From contig JAIPIO010000035.1 in the NCBI GenBank assembly GCA_021734595.1, forward strand, positions 1 through 17,374: a stretch of 17,374 nt of DNA, written 5' to 3'. The notes below the pieces were generated by a model, which worked only from the letters and a program-made list of their open reading frames with translations, ran no database searches and was not told where the DNA came from. The DNA comes from Kiritimatiellales bacterium. Its GTDB lineage: Bacteria; Verrucomicrobiota; Kiritimatiellia; Kiritimatiellales; Pontiellaceae. The position numbers and the translations under genes are program-made. How positions within the stretch are numbered: the first letter of the stretch is position 1; each line of letters starts with the position of its first letter. Shown here one piece after another: positions 1 through 6,565 of the stretch.

Positions 1-143
1 TCTGGAGCACCAACCTGCCAGAGGGAATCTGGATGGACGTGCCCGGCCAAACCGGTATCTACGGCAACGACGGCCTCGACTCGCTCACAGGATCCGTAAC
101 CAACCCCGCTTGCTTCTTCCGCGTGGAGGTCGAGATGCGTTGA
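1..143 (+). CDS. C-terminal end of a secreted-type protein (5' truncated)
   Basis: The third reading frame is open from the window edge to the TGA at 141-143 and encodes 46 residues. The tail reads like the C-terminal module of large exported proteins: a Trp-containing strand (GIWMDVPGQTGIYGND), then a Thr/Ser-Val strand and a final FFRV motif close to the end. The same order (N-D/N-L, G-x-W, T/S-G-x-Y, S-x-x-V-T, aromatic-R-V) occurs at the end of the 1150-residue protein at 10098-13550, so the two C-termini look homologous. The body of the protein is outside the window, so its function cannot be given. The module may be a beta-sandwich at the end of a surface or secreted enzyme; that is inference. 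Confidence 0.6.
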   Translation, partial: WSTNLPEGIWMDVPGQTGIYGNDGLDSLTGSVTNPACFFRVEVEMR

Positions 144-155
144 TTTCTGGGCGAG

Positions 156-177
156 GCAACGCGCTAGAATGCGTTGC
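156..177 (+). terminator. Stem-loop after the first gene
   Basis: GCAACGC (156-162) and GCGTTGC (171-177) form a perfect 7-bp stem with an 8-nt loop, 12 bases after the stop of the truncated gene. No T-tract follows, so it is either a 3'-end stabilising hairpin, a Rho-assisted end, or chance. Confidence 0.35.
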
Positions 178-256
178 TGGCGGGTGGTGCGGAATGCAGT
201 CCACCAACAGCCTGCCCATGGAGCTTTACAAGCGGACGGTGGAGCTTCCCTGAAGG

Positions 257-302
257 TTCCAGTCCTTGGAAAAAATGCCGGGAAAAGTTCCAGGGGTTGG
301 AA
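257..302. repeat. Pair of TTCCA-N5-TGGAA palindromes upstream of manC
   Basis: TTCCAGTCCTTGGAA (257-271) and TTCCAGGGGTTGGAA (288-302) are 15-bp dyads whose starts are exactly 31 bp apart, about three helical turns. The pair ends 14 bp before the proposed manC -35 box, a position suitable for a dimeric regulator. The same paired arrangement recurs at 6499-6544 and 13823-13869. The role is unknown; alternatives are a dispersed repeat or a weak hairpin. Confidence 0.6.
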
Positions 303-316
303 ACCCAGACCCGGGC

Positions 317-346
317 TTTACCGCAACGGTTTCCTTGTGCTATTAA
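317..346 (+). promoter_or_regulatory. Candidate manC promoter
   Basis: TTTACC (317-322) and TATTAA (341-346) are separated by 18 bp. Each box matches 4 of 6 positions of the sigma-70 consensus. The ribosome-binding sequence AAGGAG at 361-366 lies 7 bases before the ATG at 374. The same TATTAA -10 box is used in the stronger promoter of coaE. Confidence 0.4.
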
Positions 347-373
347 GGATGAAGTTAAACAAGGAGATTTGAA

Positions 374-1456
374 ATGACAGGACGTTACGCGGTAATCATG
401 GCCGGAGGAAAAGGGGAGCGCTTCTGGCCGCTGAGCACGTCGAAGCATCCCAAGCAGCTGCTGGCGCTCGTCGGCGACAAGCCGCTGATCGCGCAGGCGG
501 TTGACCGGCTCGAAGGCATCATGCCGCCGGAAAATGTTTTTGTGGTAACCAATGCCGATTTGATTGACGCCACCCGCGAAGCCGCGCCGCAGCTCCCGCC
601 GGAAAACATTGTCGGCGAGCCGATCGGGCGCGACACCGCCGCGGCGGTCGCCTGCGGCGGTGCACTCGTGAAGGCGAAGGATGAAAACGGCGTGTTTGCC
701 GTCCTGACCGCCGACCAGGTGATGGGCGATCTCGACATCTTTGCCGCCACCATCGGCGGGGGAATGGATCTGGCGGAGAAAAATGATATTCTCGTGACCA
801 TCGGCATCCAGCCGGACTCGCCCAGTACGGGATTCGGCTACATTGAATCCGGTGAAATTTTCCAGACCGTCCGTGATGTGGAATTCCGCAAGGCGATCCG
901 TTTTGTTGAAAAGCCGGACGAAGAGACCGCCAAACAATACGTGGAAACCGGAAGGTTTTTCTGGAACGCGGGCATGTTCATCTGGTCCATCCAGGCATTG
1001 GAAAAGGCCTTCGGTGCGCACTGCCCGGAAATGCTCGATCTGATGAATACGCTCTCCGGATACGCCGCGCGCGGCGAAATCTTCCAGGGTATGGAAGCGA
1101 CCTATCCAAACCTTGGAAAAATCTCCATCGACTATGCGTTGATGGAGAAGGCGGATAACATCGTCATGGCCTGCGGCACCTTCATGTGGGACGACGTCGG
1201 CGCATGGCCCGCGCTCGAAGGCCACTTCCCGCAGGACGCCGCCGGCAACACCGTCATCGGCACCGCAGAGACCCTCGGCGCCGAAGGAAATATTATCCTG
1301 TCGAAGGACCGCCTGACCGCCGTGATCGGTGTGAAGAACCTGGTGGTGGTGCAGGCCGACGGCGTCACGCTCGTCTGCCCGAAGGACCGTGCGCAGGACA
1401 TTAAGCAGATGGTACTCAAATTGCGGGAGCAGGGCGGCTATCAGGAACTGCTTTAA
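374..1456 (+). CDS. manC: Mannose-1-phosphate guanylyltransferase
   Basis: The 360-residue product should transfer GMP from GTP to mannose-1-phosphate, giving GDP-mannose for surface polysaccharide, fucose or rhamnose-type sugars and glycosylation in the cytoplasm. The sugar-nucleotide pyrophosphorylase signature GGKGERFWP is at residues 11-19, with a Lys-Gln-Leu just after it. LTADQ around residues 111-115 carries the metal-binding Asp, although the usual following His is replaced by Gln. GFGYIE, FVEKPD (about 177-182) and FFWNAGMF (about 195-202) are family landmarks. The length fits the short, single-domain form without the C-terminal cupin isomerase domain, so phosphomannose isomerase must come from elsewhere. 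The start is supported by AAGGAG seven bases upstream. It appears monocistronic, with a palindrome pair in its upstream region. Confidence 0.92.
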   Translation: MTGRYAVIMAGGKGERFWPLSTSKHPKQLLALVGDKPLIAQAVDRLEGIMPPENVFVVTNADLIDATREAAPQLPPENIVGEPIGRDTAAAVACGGALVKAKDENGVFAVLTADQVMGDLDIFAATIGGGMDLAEKNDILVTIGIQPDSPSTGFGYIESGEIFQTVRDVEFRKAIRFVEKPDEETAKQYVETGRFFWNAGMFIWSIQALEKAFGAHCPEMLDLMNTLSGYAARGEIFQGMEATYPNLGKISIDYALMEKADNIVMACGTFMWDDVGAWPALEGHFPQDAAGNTVIGTAETLGAEGNIILSKDRLTAVIGVKNLVVVQADGVTLVCPKDRAQDIKQMVLKLREQGGYQELL

Positions 1457-1472
1457 TTGCGTATTACTTTTG

Positions 1473-1501
1473 TTGACATTGTGTGCGGTTCGGCCTATTA
1501 A
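1473..1501 (+). promoter_or_regulatory. Sigma-70 promoter of coaE-rho
   Basis: TTGACA (1473-1478) is a perfect -35 box and TATTAA (1496-1501) a 4-of-6 -10 box, with optimal 17-bp spacing. Transcription would begin near 1508, leaving a leader of roughly 68 nt before the coaE ATG. It lies in the 119-bp gap after manC, so coaE and rho form their own unit. Confidence 0.6.
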
Positions 1502-1575
1502 ATGAGCATATTCAGAACGCAGAGAGTCTGCTTTCCCTTTTTTATCCGTAACACATCAATGCAGTTTCATATTTT

Positions 1576-2199
1576 ATGACGTGCGCCTCGCGAAACCCTT
1601 TAGTGCTCGCCGTGACCGGTGGAATCGCGTGTGGAAAATCGGAAGTCGGACGTATTCTGGAGACGCTTGGATTTGCGGTGTGCGATACGGATCATGTGGC
1701 GCACCAGCTGATGAAAAGAGGGGAGCCCGTTTATGCCCGGGTGGTCGAATGTTTCGGTCGGGGGATCTTGGCGGACAACGGCGAGATCGACCGTCCAATG
1801 CTTGGAAAAAAGGTTTTCGAAAATTCCAATGACCGGAAAATCCTGAACGGACTGGTGCACCCCGCGGTAAAAGAATGGCTGGTTGGATGGCTGGCCGAAC
1901 AGGCGGCGGAGGGCCGGGATGCGGCGGTGCAGATCCCGTTGCTGTTTGAAAGCGGCATCACGGATCTATGGGATGCGGTGGTCTGCGTTTCATCCGATGC
2001 AGACCGGGTCGCGCAGCGGCTCGCGGGACGCGGGCTGGATATCGGCGAAATCGAGGCGCGCATTGGCGCACAGATGCCGCTGAATGAAAAAGAAAAGCTT
2101 TCGGATATTATCATTTATAACAACGGAACCGTTGAAGAACTGGAGAAACAGACCAGGCAGACCATTTTGAGTGCCCTGGCTGAAAGGAAGACAACATGA
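1576..2199 (+). CDS. coaE: Dephospho-CoA kinase
   Basis: The 207-residue product catalyses the last step of coenzyme A synthesis, ATP-dependent 3'-phosphorylation of dephospho-CoA, in the cytoplasm. The P-loop GGIACGKS is at residues 15-22. The DTD motif follows at about 38-40, HPAVK and IPLLFESG are the characteristic later motifs, and the length is normal for CoaE. No clear ribosome-binding sequence precedes the ATG at 1576; the other nearby ATG, at 1559, is out of frame. The stop codon overlaps the rho start (ATGA at 2196-2199), so rho translation is probably coupled to coaE. A coaE-rho neighbourhood is familiar from other bacteria, which supports both calls. Confidence 0.93.
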   Translation: MTCASRNPLVLAVTGGIACGKSEVGRILETLGFAVCDTDHVAHQLMKRGEPVYARVVECFGRGILADNGEIDRPMLGKKVFENSNDRKILNGLVHPAVKEWLVGWLAEQAAEGRDAAVQIPLLFESGITDLWDAVVCVSSDADRVAQRLAGRGLDIGEIEARIGAQMPLNEKEKLSDIIIYNNGTVEELEKQTRQTILSALAERKTT

Positions 2200-3800
2200 G
2201 TAAAGAAAACGATGCAGTAGTGGAGAACGAAGAGGCGGTTGTCGCGGAAGTGGTGGCAGAGGGTGCCAAAGAGCCGGGGAAACCCGCCCGCAAGCCGGCA
2301 AAAAAGACCGCGAAGAAAAAGGCGAAGAAAACGGATAAGGACTTCACTCCCGCCGAAGAACCCGCACCGGAAAACGCGGAGCCTGCGGCGAAAAACGCGG
2401 AGCCTGTGGCGGAGGATAACGGGGAACGCGCTCCGGAAAATGACAGGAATGATAACGGGGATACCTCGCCTGAAAACAGGGGCAGGAATGGCAAGCATCG
2501 CCGGGATAACAACGGGCAGAGACAACCGAAGGAGCAACTCCCGCCGCTTGAACTTTTTGAATTGCAGAAAACCAGCATCATCGACCTCAAGCTCATGGCT
2601 GAGAAATACGAACTGCGCGAGTACGCCGGGTTCAGCAAGCATCAGCTTATTTTTGAAATTCTAAAGACACACGGCCGTCGCGGTGGTCCCATGCTCGGAC
2701 GCGGGGTGCTCGAAATCTTGCCGGACGGTTTCGGTTTCCTCCGTTCGCCGTTGAACTCCTACCAGCCCGCACCGGACGATATTTATGTCTCGCCCTCGCA
2801 GATCCGCCGCTTTGCCATCCGCACCGGCGATTTTGTCGATGGCACCATCCGTCCGCCCAAGGAGAAGGAGCGCTTCTTCGCCCTGCTGCGGATTGATCGG
2901 ATTAATGACGACAATCCCGAAATGGCGCGCCGCCGGGTTCCCTTCGAAAACCAGACACCGCTCTTCCCGGACCAGCGGCTGGTGATGGAGCGTGAATCCG
3001 AGGAAATCTCCATGCGGGTGATGGACATTGTCACTCCCATTGGCAAGGGGCAGCGCGGTCTGATCGTCGCGCCGCCGCGAACCGGTAAAACCGTCCTGAT
3101 GCAGAAAATGGCCAACAGCATTTCGGTGAACAATCCCGAATGCAAGTTGATCATACTCCTGATTGACGAGCGTCCGGAAGAGGTGACGGACATGCGCCGC
3201 AACACCAAGGCCGAGGTGCTGGCCTCCACCTTCGACGAGCCGCCGGAACGGCACACGCAGGTGGCGGAAATCGTGATCGAAATGGCCAAGCGCGTGGCGG
3301 AGCAGGGCAAGGATGTGGTCATTCTGCTCGACAGTATCACGCGTCTTGCGCGTGCCTACAACACCACCCAGCCGCACAGCGGCAAGATTCTCTCCGGTGG
3401 GGTCGATTCCAATGCGCTGCACAAGCCGAAGCGCTTCTTCGGCGCGGCACGGAATATTGAACACGGCGGCAGCCTTACGATCATTGCCACCGCGCTCGTC
3501 GATACCGGCAGCCGCATGGACGAGGTCATCTTCGAAGAGTTCAAGGGCACAGGCAACATGGAACTGGGCCTCGACCGCGATCTCGTCAATAAACGCATCT
3601 TCCCGGCCATCAACATCGAACGCTCCGGCACCCGCAAGGAGGAGCTGCTGCTCCATCCCGACGAGCTGGCGCGGATATGGACTCTGCGCAAGGCGCTCAA
3701 GGATGTTCCGCAGGTCGAAGCCATGGAACTGCTTATCAATCGGCTCAAAAAATCCAAAAACAACCTCGAGTTCCTGATGACGCTGCAGGCACAGAAATAG
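2196..3800 (+). CDS. rho: Transcription termination factor Rho with long N-terminal extension
   Basis: This 534-residue protein is the hexameric RNA-dependent ATPase and helicase that ends Rho-dependent transcription. Residues 1 to about 115 form a low-complexity Lys/Ala/Glu/Pro then Asn/Asp/Arg-rich extension absent from the 419-residue E. coli protein; it includes a short duplicated NAEP stretch. Then follow the Rho N domain (about 121-158, ELQKTSIIDLK onward) and the RNA-binding cold-shock-like domain (about 167-235, with LPDGFGFLR). The ATPase core has Walker A APPRTGKT (about 292-299), IDERPEEVTDM, and Walker B VVILLDSITRLARAYN (about 374-389). Downstream are the conserved GGVDSNALHKPKRFFGAARN and FKGTGNMEL loops. 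The core is complete. Basic, disordered N-terminal insertions are known in Rho of several phyla and are thought to add RNA contacts. Confidence 0.96.
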   Translation: MSKENDAVVENEEAVVAEVVAEGAKEPGKPARKPAKKTAKKKAKKTDKDFTPAEEPAPENAEPAAKNAEPVAEDNGERAPENDRNDNGDTSPENRGRNGKHRRDNNGQRQPKEQLPPLELFELQKTSIIDLKLMAEKYELREYAGFSKHQLIFEILKTHGRRGGPMLGRGVLEILPDGFGFLRSPLNSYQPAPDDIYVSPSQIRRFAIRTGDFVDGTIRPPKEKERFFALLRIDRINDDNPEMARRRVPFENQTPLFPDQRLVMERESEEISMRVMDIVTPIGKGQRGLIVAPPRTGKTVLMQKMANSISVNNPECKLIILLIDERPEEVTDMRRNTKAEVLASTFDEPPERHTQVAEIVIEMAKRVAEQGKDVVILLDSITRLARAYNTTQPHSGKILSGGVDSNALHKPKRFFGAARNIEHGGSLTIIATALVDTGSRMDEVIFEEFKGTGNMELGLDRDLVNKRIFPAINIERSGTRKEELLLHPDELARIWTLRKALKDVPQVEAMELLINRLKKSKNNLEFLMTLQAQK

Positions 3801-3805
3801 ATTTC

Positions 3806-3831
3806 CGTCGGCGACGTGCCGGACGTTTCTT
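3806..3831 (+). terminator. Candidate terminator after rho
   Basis: CGTCGGC (3806-3812) pairs with GCCGGACG (3818-3825), giving a 7-bp stem with one bulged G and a 5-nt loop. TTTCTT follows. The U-run is interrupted, so strength is uncertain. It sits between the rho stop and the next gene's -35 box at 3836, as expected for separate units. Confidence 0.4.
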
Positions 3832-3835
3832 CCGG

Positions 3836-3864
3836 TTGACAGAAAGCCTTTGGATCCTTATAAT
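3836..3864 (+). promoter_or_regulatory. Perfect consensus sigma-70 promoter
   Basis: TTGACA (3836-3841), a 17-bp spacer and TATAAT (3859-3864) match the sigma-70 consensus at every position. Transcription should start at about 3871. The first in-frame ATG, at 3867, lies upstream of this point and cannot be translated from this transcript, which moves the gene start to 3891. The leader would be only about 20 nt. Confidence 0.85.
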
Positions 3865-3890
3865 CCATGCATCTTCTTCACAAGGGTGCT

Positions 3891-4856
3891 ATGGGCGGGA
3901 TGCAACAGATCAATGCGGTTCTGCTCGCTGGAGATCGACGTGCGAGCATCGAAGTCAGGTCCGACAACAAGGCGTTCCTGATGCTGGAAGGTGCTCCGCT
4001 GTTTATCCATGTGCTGCGGGCGCTGAAGCGGTCCGAGCGTGTGCGCAATGTGGTGGTGGTCGGCCCGGCAGACCGGCTGGAACAGAATCTCCATCGGTAT
4101 GAGGCGTGGCTGTCCGGTGACGGCGAAGTTGCCGTTGCGGAACAGGGCGAAAACATTATCGAAAATTTTAAAACCGGCTTCGTTTGCTCGCTGGCCTTGA
4201 CCGCAAAACATTCGTTCGAAGAACTTCGCGGTTCCGAATATGATGAGACCGTTGTACTGGTGCTGCCCTGTGATATCCCGTTGCTCACGCCGTGGGAGGT
4301 TGATGAATTCATTCGCCGCAGCAACATGGACGACTATGATTATTCCATCGGCATAACCTCGGAAAAAATCCTGTCGTACTACCATCCATCGCCAGGAATC
4401 CCCGGCATTCAAATGATCTACTTCCATGTGCGCGAAGATCTGTTGCGGCACAACAACCTGCATCTCGGCAAACCGCTTAAATTCGCCCACCTAGATTATA
4501 TTGAAAAAATGTACGAGTGGCGCTACCAAACCCGCCTGGCCAACATTATACGGATGGTCTTTTCGCTGCTGTTTGCCGGTTGGCGCCTTTTCAAGGGGCT
4601 GCGTATATTCATCCTGATGCAGCTCTCGCTCTACTACGACCGCCACGGCCATCCCAAACTGTCCGACCGGGTGCGCTCGCTGGTTCCCATGACCCGCCTG
4701 TGCGAAGGCGTCGGCAATGTGTTCGGTTCGCGCGTGCAGATCATCTACACCCATTTCGGCGGCGCCGCGCTCGACGTGGATAACGAAGGCGGCCTCGCCG
4801 TCATCGAGGAAATGTACGGCCCTTGGATGGAACATCAGGAAACAATGAGTAAGTAA
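3891..4856 (+). CDS. MobA-like nucleotidyltransferase family protein, function unknown
   Basis: The 321-residue product has a GT-A type nucleotidyltransferase fold of the MobA/IspD group. The N-terminal loop reads LLAGDRR (about 11-17) in place of the usual LAGGxxxR, followed by NKAFLMLEGAPLF with the conserved Lys. VVVVGP and LPCDIPLL (about 125-132, the metal-binding Asp loop) agree with the fold. The C-terminal third is not recognised. It contains a hydrophobic, aromatic and basic stretch (about 220-250, including IIRMVFSLLFAGWRLF), suggesting peripheral or integral membrane association. The substrate cannot be told; molybdopterin, isoprenoid and cell-surface sugar roles are all possible. 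The start at 3891 is chosen because the promoter excludes 3867, and AAGGG at 3882-3886 is well placed. ATG 3900 is an alternative. It appears monocistronic. Confidence 0.75.
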   Translation: MGGMQQINAVLLAGDRRASIEVRSDNKAFLMLEGAPLFIHVLRALKRSERVRNVVVVGPADRLEQNLHRYEAWLSGDGEVAVAEQGENIIENFKTGFVCSLALTAKHSFEELRGSEYDETVVLVLPCDIPLLTPWEVDEFIRRSNMDDYDYSIGITSEKILSYYHPSPGIPGIQMIYFHVREDLLRHNNLHLGKPLKFAHLDYIEKMYEWRYQTRLANIIRMVFSLLFAGWRLFKGLRIFILMQLSLYYDRHGHPKLSDRVRSLVPMTRLCEGVGNVFGSRVQIIYTHFGGAALDVDNEGGLAVIEEMYGPWMEHQETMSK

Positions 4857-4870
4857 TACATTACGCATCA

Positions 4871-4886
4871 TTCCAACTGTTTGGAA
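4871..4886. repeat. Single TTCCAA palindrome between convergent genes
   Basis: TTCCAACTGTTTGGAA is a 16-bp dyad with 7-bp arms allowing one central mismatch, 14 bp after the stop of the nucleotidyltransferase gene. It belongs to the same motif family as the three pairs elsewhere, but no clear second copy lies 31 bp away. The remaining spacer to 5055 is AT-rich and holds one further small dyad, GCGGTT (4999-5004) with AACCGC (5012-5017), without a T-tract. Confidence 0.5.
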
Positions 4887-5055
4887 CTTCTTCTCCAAGG
4901 AACCTCCAGCAAAAAGTTTGCTGACCAAAACCGTAAAAATCACACCTGTTAGATTATGGTATGAAAATATGCTGCTATTATATATTTATATGATTATTGC
5001 GGTTGAGAACAAACCGCCTCCGCCATGGTTTTGCAAGGAGCTTCAAGGACTGGGG

Positions 5056-5076
5056 AAAAATGAAATTGCGAATTTC
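5056..5076 (-). terminator. Intrinsic terminator of the nfeD gene
   Basis: Read on the minus strand, GAAATT-CGC-AATTTC (5076 to 5062) forms a 6-bp stem with a 3-nt loop, starting four bases after the stop codon. It is followed by A and five T residues (5061 to 5056). The stem is AT-rich, so termination may be partial. Confidence 0.45.
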
Positions 5077-5079
5077 CCG

Positions 5080-6468
5080 TTACGCTTCTTCCACCACAAT
5101 CCGGTTGCCGTGGGTTTCCACAATCTGTATGGCGGTGCCCTGGTTGATGTAGTTTCCGTGGGTCACCACGTCCAGCCGACGGTCGCCGAACAGGGCGGTG
5201 CCGCCTGGGCGCAGGTCGGAGCGCGCGACGCCTTCGAGTCCCAGCAACTCCGATGAGTCGCCCGGATTCTGTATGGTGGCATCGAGCGTGATGCTCTTGA
5301 AGGCATGGGTCTTCGGCAGGTATTTGCCGGCCAGCGCCGCTAGCGCAAAGGCACCGACAAATGCCACCGTCACATTCAGCAACGGTTTGGCGAAGGTCTC
5401 CGGCGCAAACGAAATCGGCCGCCATTCACCGGGCATCCGTTCGCTCATGGCGCTCACCAGCGAGATGAAGATCAGCAGGATGCCCGTAATGCCGGTAATG
5501 CCAAAGCCGGGGATCACAAGAATTTCAATCAGCAGCAGGATCACGCCCAGCATGAATACCAGCACATCCTCCATGCCCGCCAGCCCGGCAATGTGGTGCC
5601 CGAAGAAAAACAGCGCCAGGCAGGTGATGCCCGTGATACCGAAGATTCCAAACCCCGGGGTCTTAAACTCCATATAGATTCCGCCAAGTCCGAGTAGCAA
5701 GAGAACAGACGCCATCCCGGCGATCAGCCGCGCCAGCCGTTCGGCACCGGTCACTTCCAGTACCCGTTTTTCCGCACCGGCCAGTCCGGTTTTTTCCAGC
5801 ATTTCATCGAGGTCTTTCACGGTTCCTTCGGAGAGCAGCGGATGGGGATCTTCCCCGACGAGCTGTTCCGCCTCCTCGTTGGTGAGGGTCAGCAGGCGGC
5901 CTTCCTTGCTGATCACTTTCCCGTTCACCTCATACTCCATATCGGCGCGCACCATCGCTTCCGCCAACTCCTTGTCGTGCCCGCCCTGTTCCGCCGCCGA
6001 GCGCACCAGCGCCGCCACGGCCGAGGTCATCTTTTCCTTTACCTCATCCGGCAGCTCCTGCACACCGCCCATCGGCGTCATCGTCAACGGGGTGGCCGCA
6101 CCGATCACGCTGCCCGGTGCCATGTAGATATGCTTAGTCGCCAGCGCAATGATGGCTCCGGCCGAAAAAGCCTGGTTTTCCACAAACGTGTAGATGGGGA
6201 TATCGGTTTCGGTAATCAACTTGATAATATCTTCCGTCACATCCACTCGGCCGCCGGGGGTGTCCATGGTAAATACAATCGCGTCGGCCTTTTCCCGCAC
6301 CGCTTCATCCATGCCCCGTCGCACCACGTAGAGCAGCGCCGGTTCGATGGCCTTTCGGATAGGGATCACATAGACCACCTTGGCCGGGGCCTCTTCTGCC
6401 GGGGCAGGGGACACCCCGCAGCACAGCAGGCCCGCCAGCAGACAGAACAGATATTTTCGAGTGGTCAT
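5080..6468 (-). CDS. nfeD: NfeD family membrane-bound serine protease (long form)
   Basis: The 462-residue product combines a ClpP-class serine protease domain with a membrane region and a C-terminal OB-fold, the full-length NfeD arrangement. A signal peptide covers about residues 1-24 (MTTRKYLFCLLAGLLCC, PAPAEE). MDTPGGRVD (about 68-76) and FSAGA, with Ser102 as presumed nucleophile, are followed by a Lys at 144 or 146, the distance expected for the Ser-Lys dyad of archaeal homologue 1510-N. Hydrophobic segments lie at about 257-275, 283-303, 312-350 and 392-410; the OB-fold occupies about 425-462. Such proteases act with SPFH/stomatin partners in membrane quality control; no partner gene is in the window. 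The start at 6468 has GGAG seven bases upstream and yields an intact signal peptide; longer in-frame starts up to 6630 would run through the palindromes and the next gene. Confidence 0.9.
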   Translation of the reverse strand: MTTRKYLFCLLAGLLCCGVSPAPAEEAPAKVVYVIPIRKAIEPALLYVVRRGMDEAVREKADAIVFTMDTPGGRVDVTEDIIKLITETDIPIYTFVENQAFSAGAIIALATKHIYMAPGSVIGAATPLTMTPMGGVQELPDEVKEKMTSAVAALVRSAAEQGGHDKELAEAMVRADMEYEVNGKVISKEGRLLTLTNEEAEQLVGEDPHPLLSEGTVKDLDEMLEKTGLAGAEKRVLEVTGAERLARLIAGMASVLLLLGLGGIYMEFKTPGFGIFGITGITCLALFFFGHHIAGLAGMEDVLVFMLGVILLLIEILVIPGFGITGITGILLIFISLVSAMSERMPGEWRPISFAPETFAKPLLNVTVAFVGAFALAALAGKYLPKTHAFKSITLDATIQNPGDSSELLGLEGVARSDLRPGGTALFGDRRLDVVTHGNYINQGTAIQIVETHGNRIVVEEA

Positions 6469-6498
6469 GGTTTTCTCCGTTAACGTGGAACCATTTTT

Positions 6499-6544
6499 TT
6501 CCAGACCCTGGAAAAAAGAAAGCGAAATCTTCCAATGGTTGGAA
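6499..6544. repeat. Pair of TTCCA-N5-TGGAA palindromes between divergent genes
   Basis: TTCCAGACCCTGGAA (6499-6513) and TTCCAATGGTTGGAA (6530-6544) start exactly 31 bp apart, the same offset as the pair before manC. The first lies within a perfect 10-bp-arm hairpin, TTTTTTCCAG (6495-6504) and CTGGAAAAAA (6508-6517). The pair fills the middle of the 97-bp spacer between the divergent nfeD and pteridine-reductase-like genes. I could not find convincing -35/-10 boxes for either gene there, so the dyads may be part of a regulator-dependent promoter. Confidence 0.6.
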
Positions 6545-6565
6545 AAAGGCGCTAAAACAACGCGC

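Noticed and set aside
257..302. CRISPR array or insertion-sequence ends suggested by the repeated palindromes
   Set aside because: Only two short, imperfectly identical units occur per site, with no spacer series, no cas genes, no transposase and no target duplications.
164..1225. 353-codon open frame on the minus strand opposite manC
   Set aside because: It lies almost wholly over manC, which has clear motifs and a good ribosome-binding site; the translated text is His/Arg/Gly-rich without any recognisable motif. It is a high-GC antisense shadow.
2661..3656. 331-codon open frame on the minus strand opposite rho
   Set aside because: The whole stretch overlaps the conserved Rho ATPase core; composition is typical of an antisense shadow and no independent signal supports it.
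3867..3890. Upstream ATG of the nucleotidyltransferase gene
   Set aside because: It precedes the predicted transcription start of a perfect sigma-70 promoter and has no ribosome-binding site.
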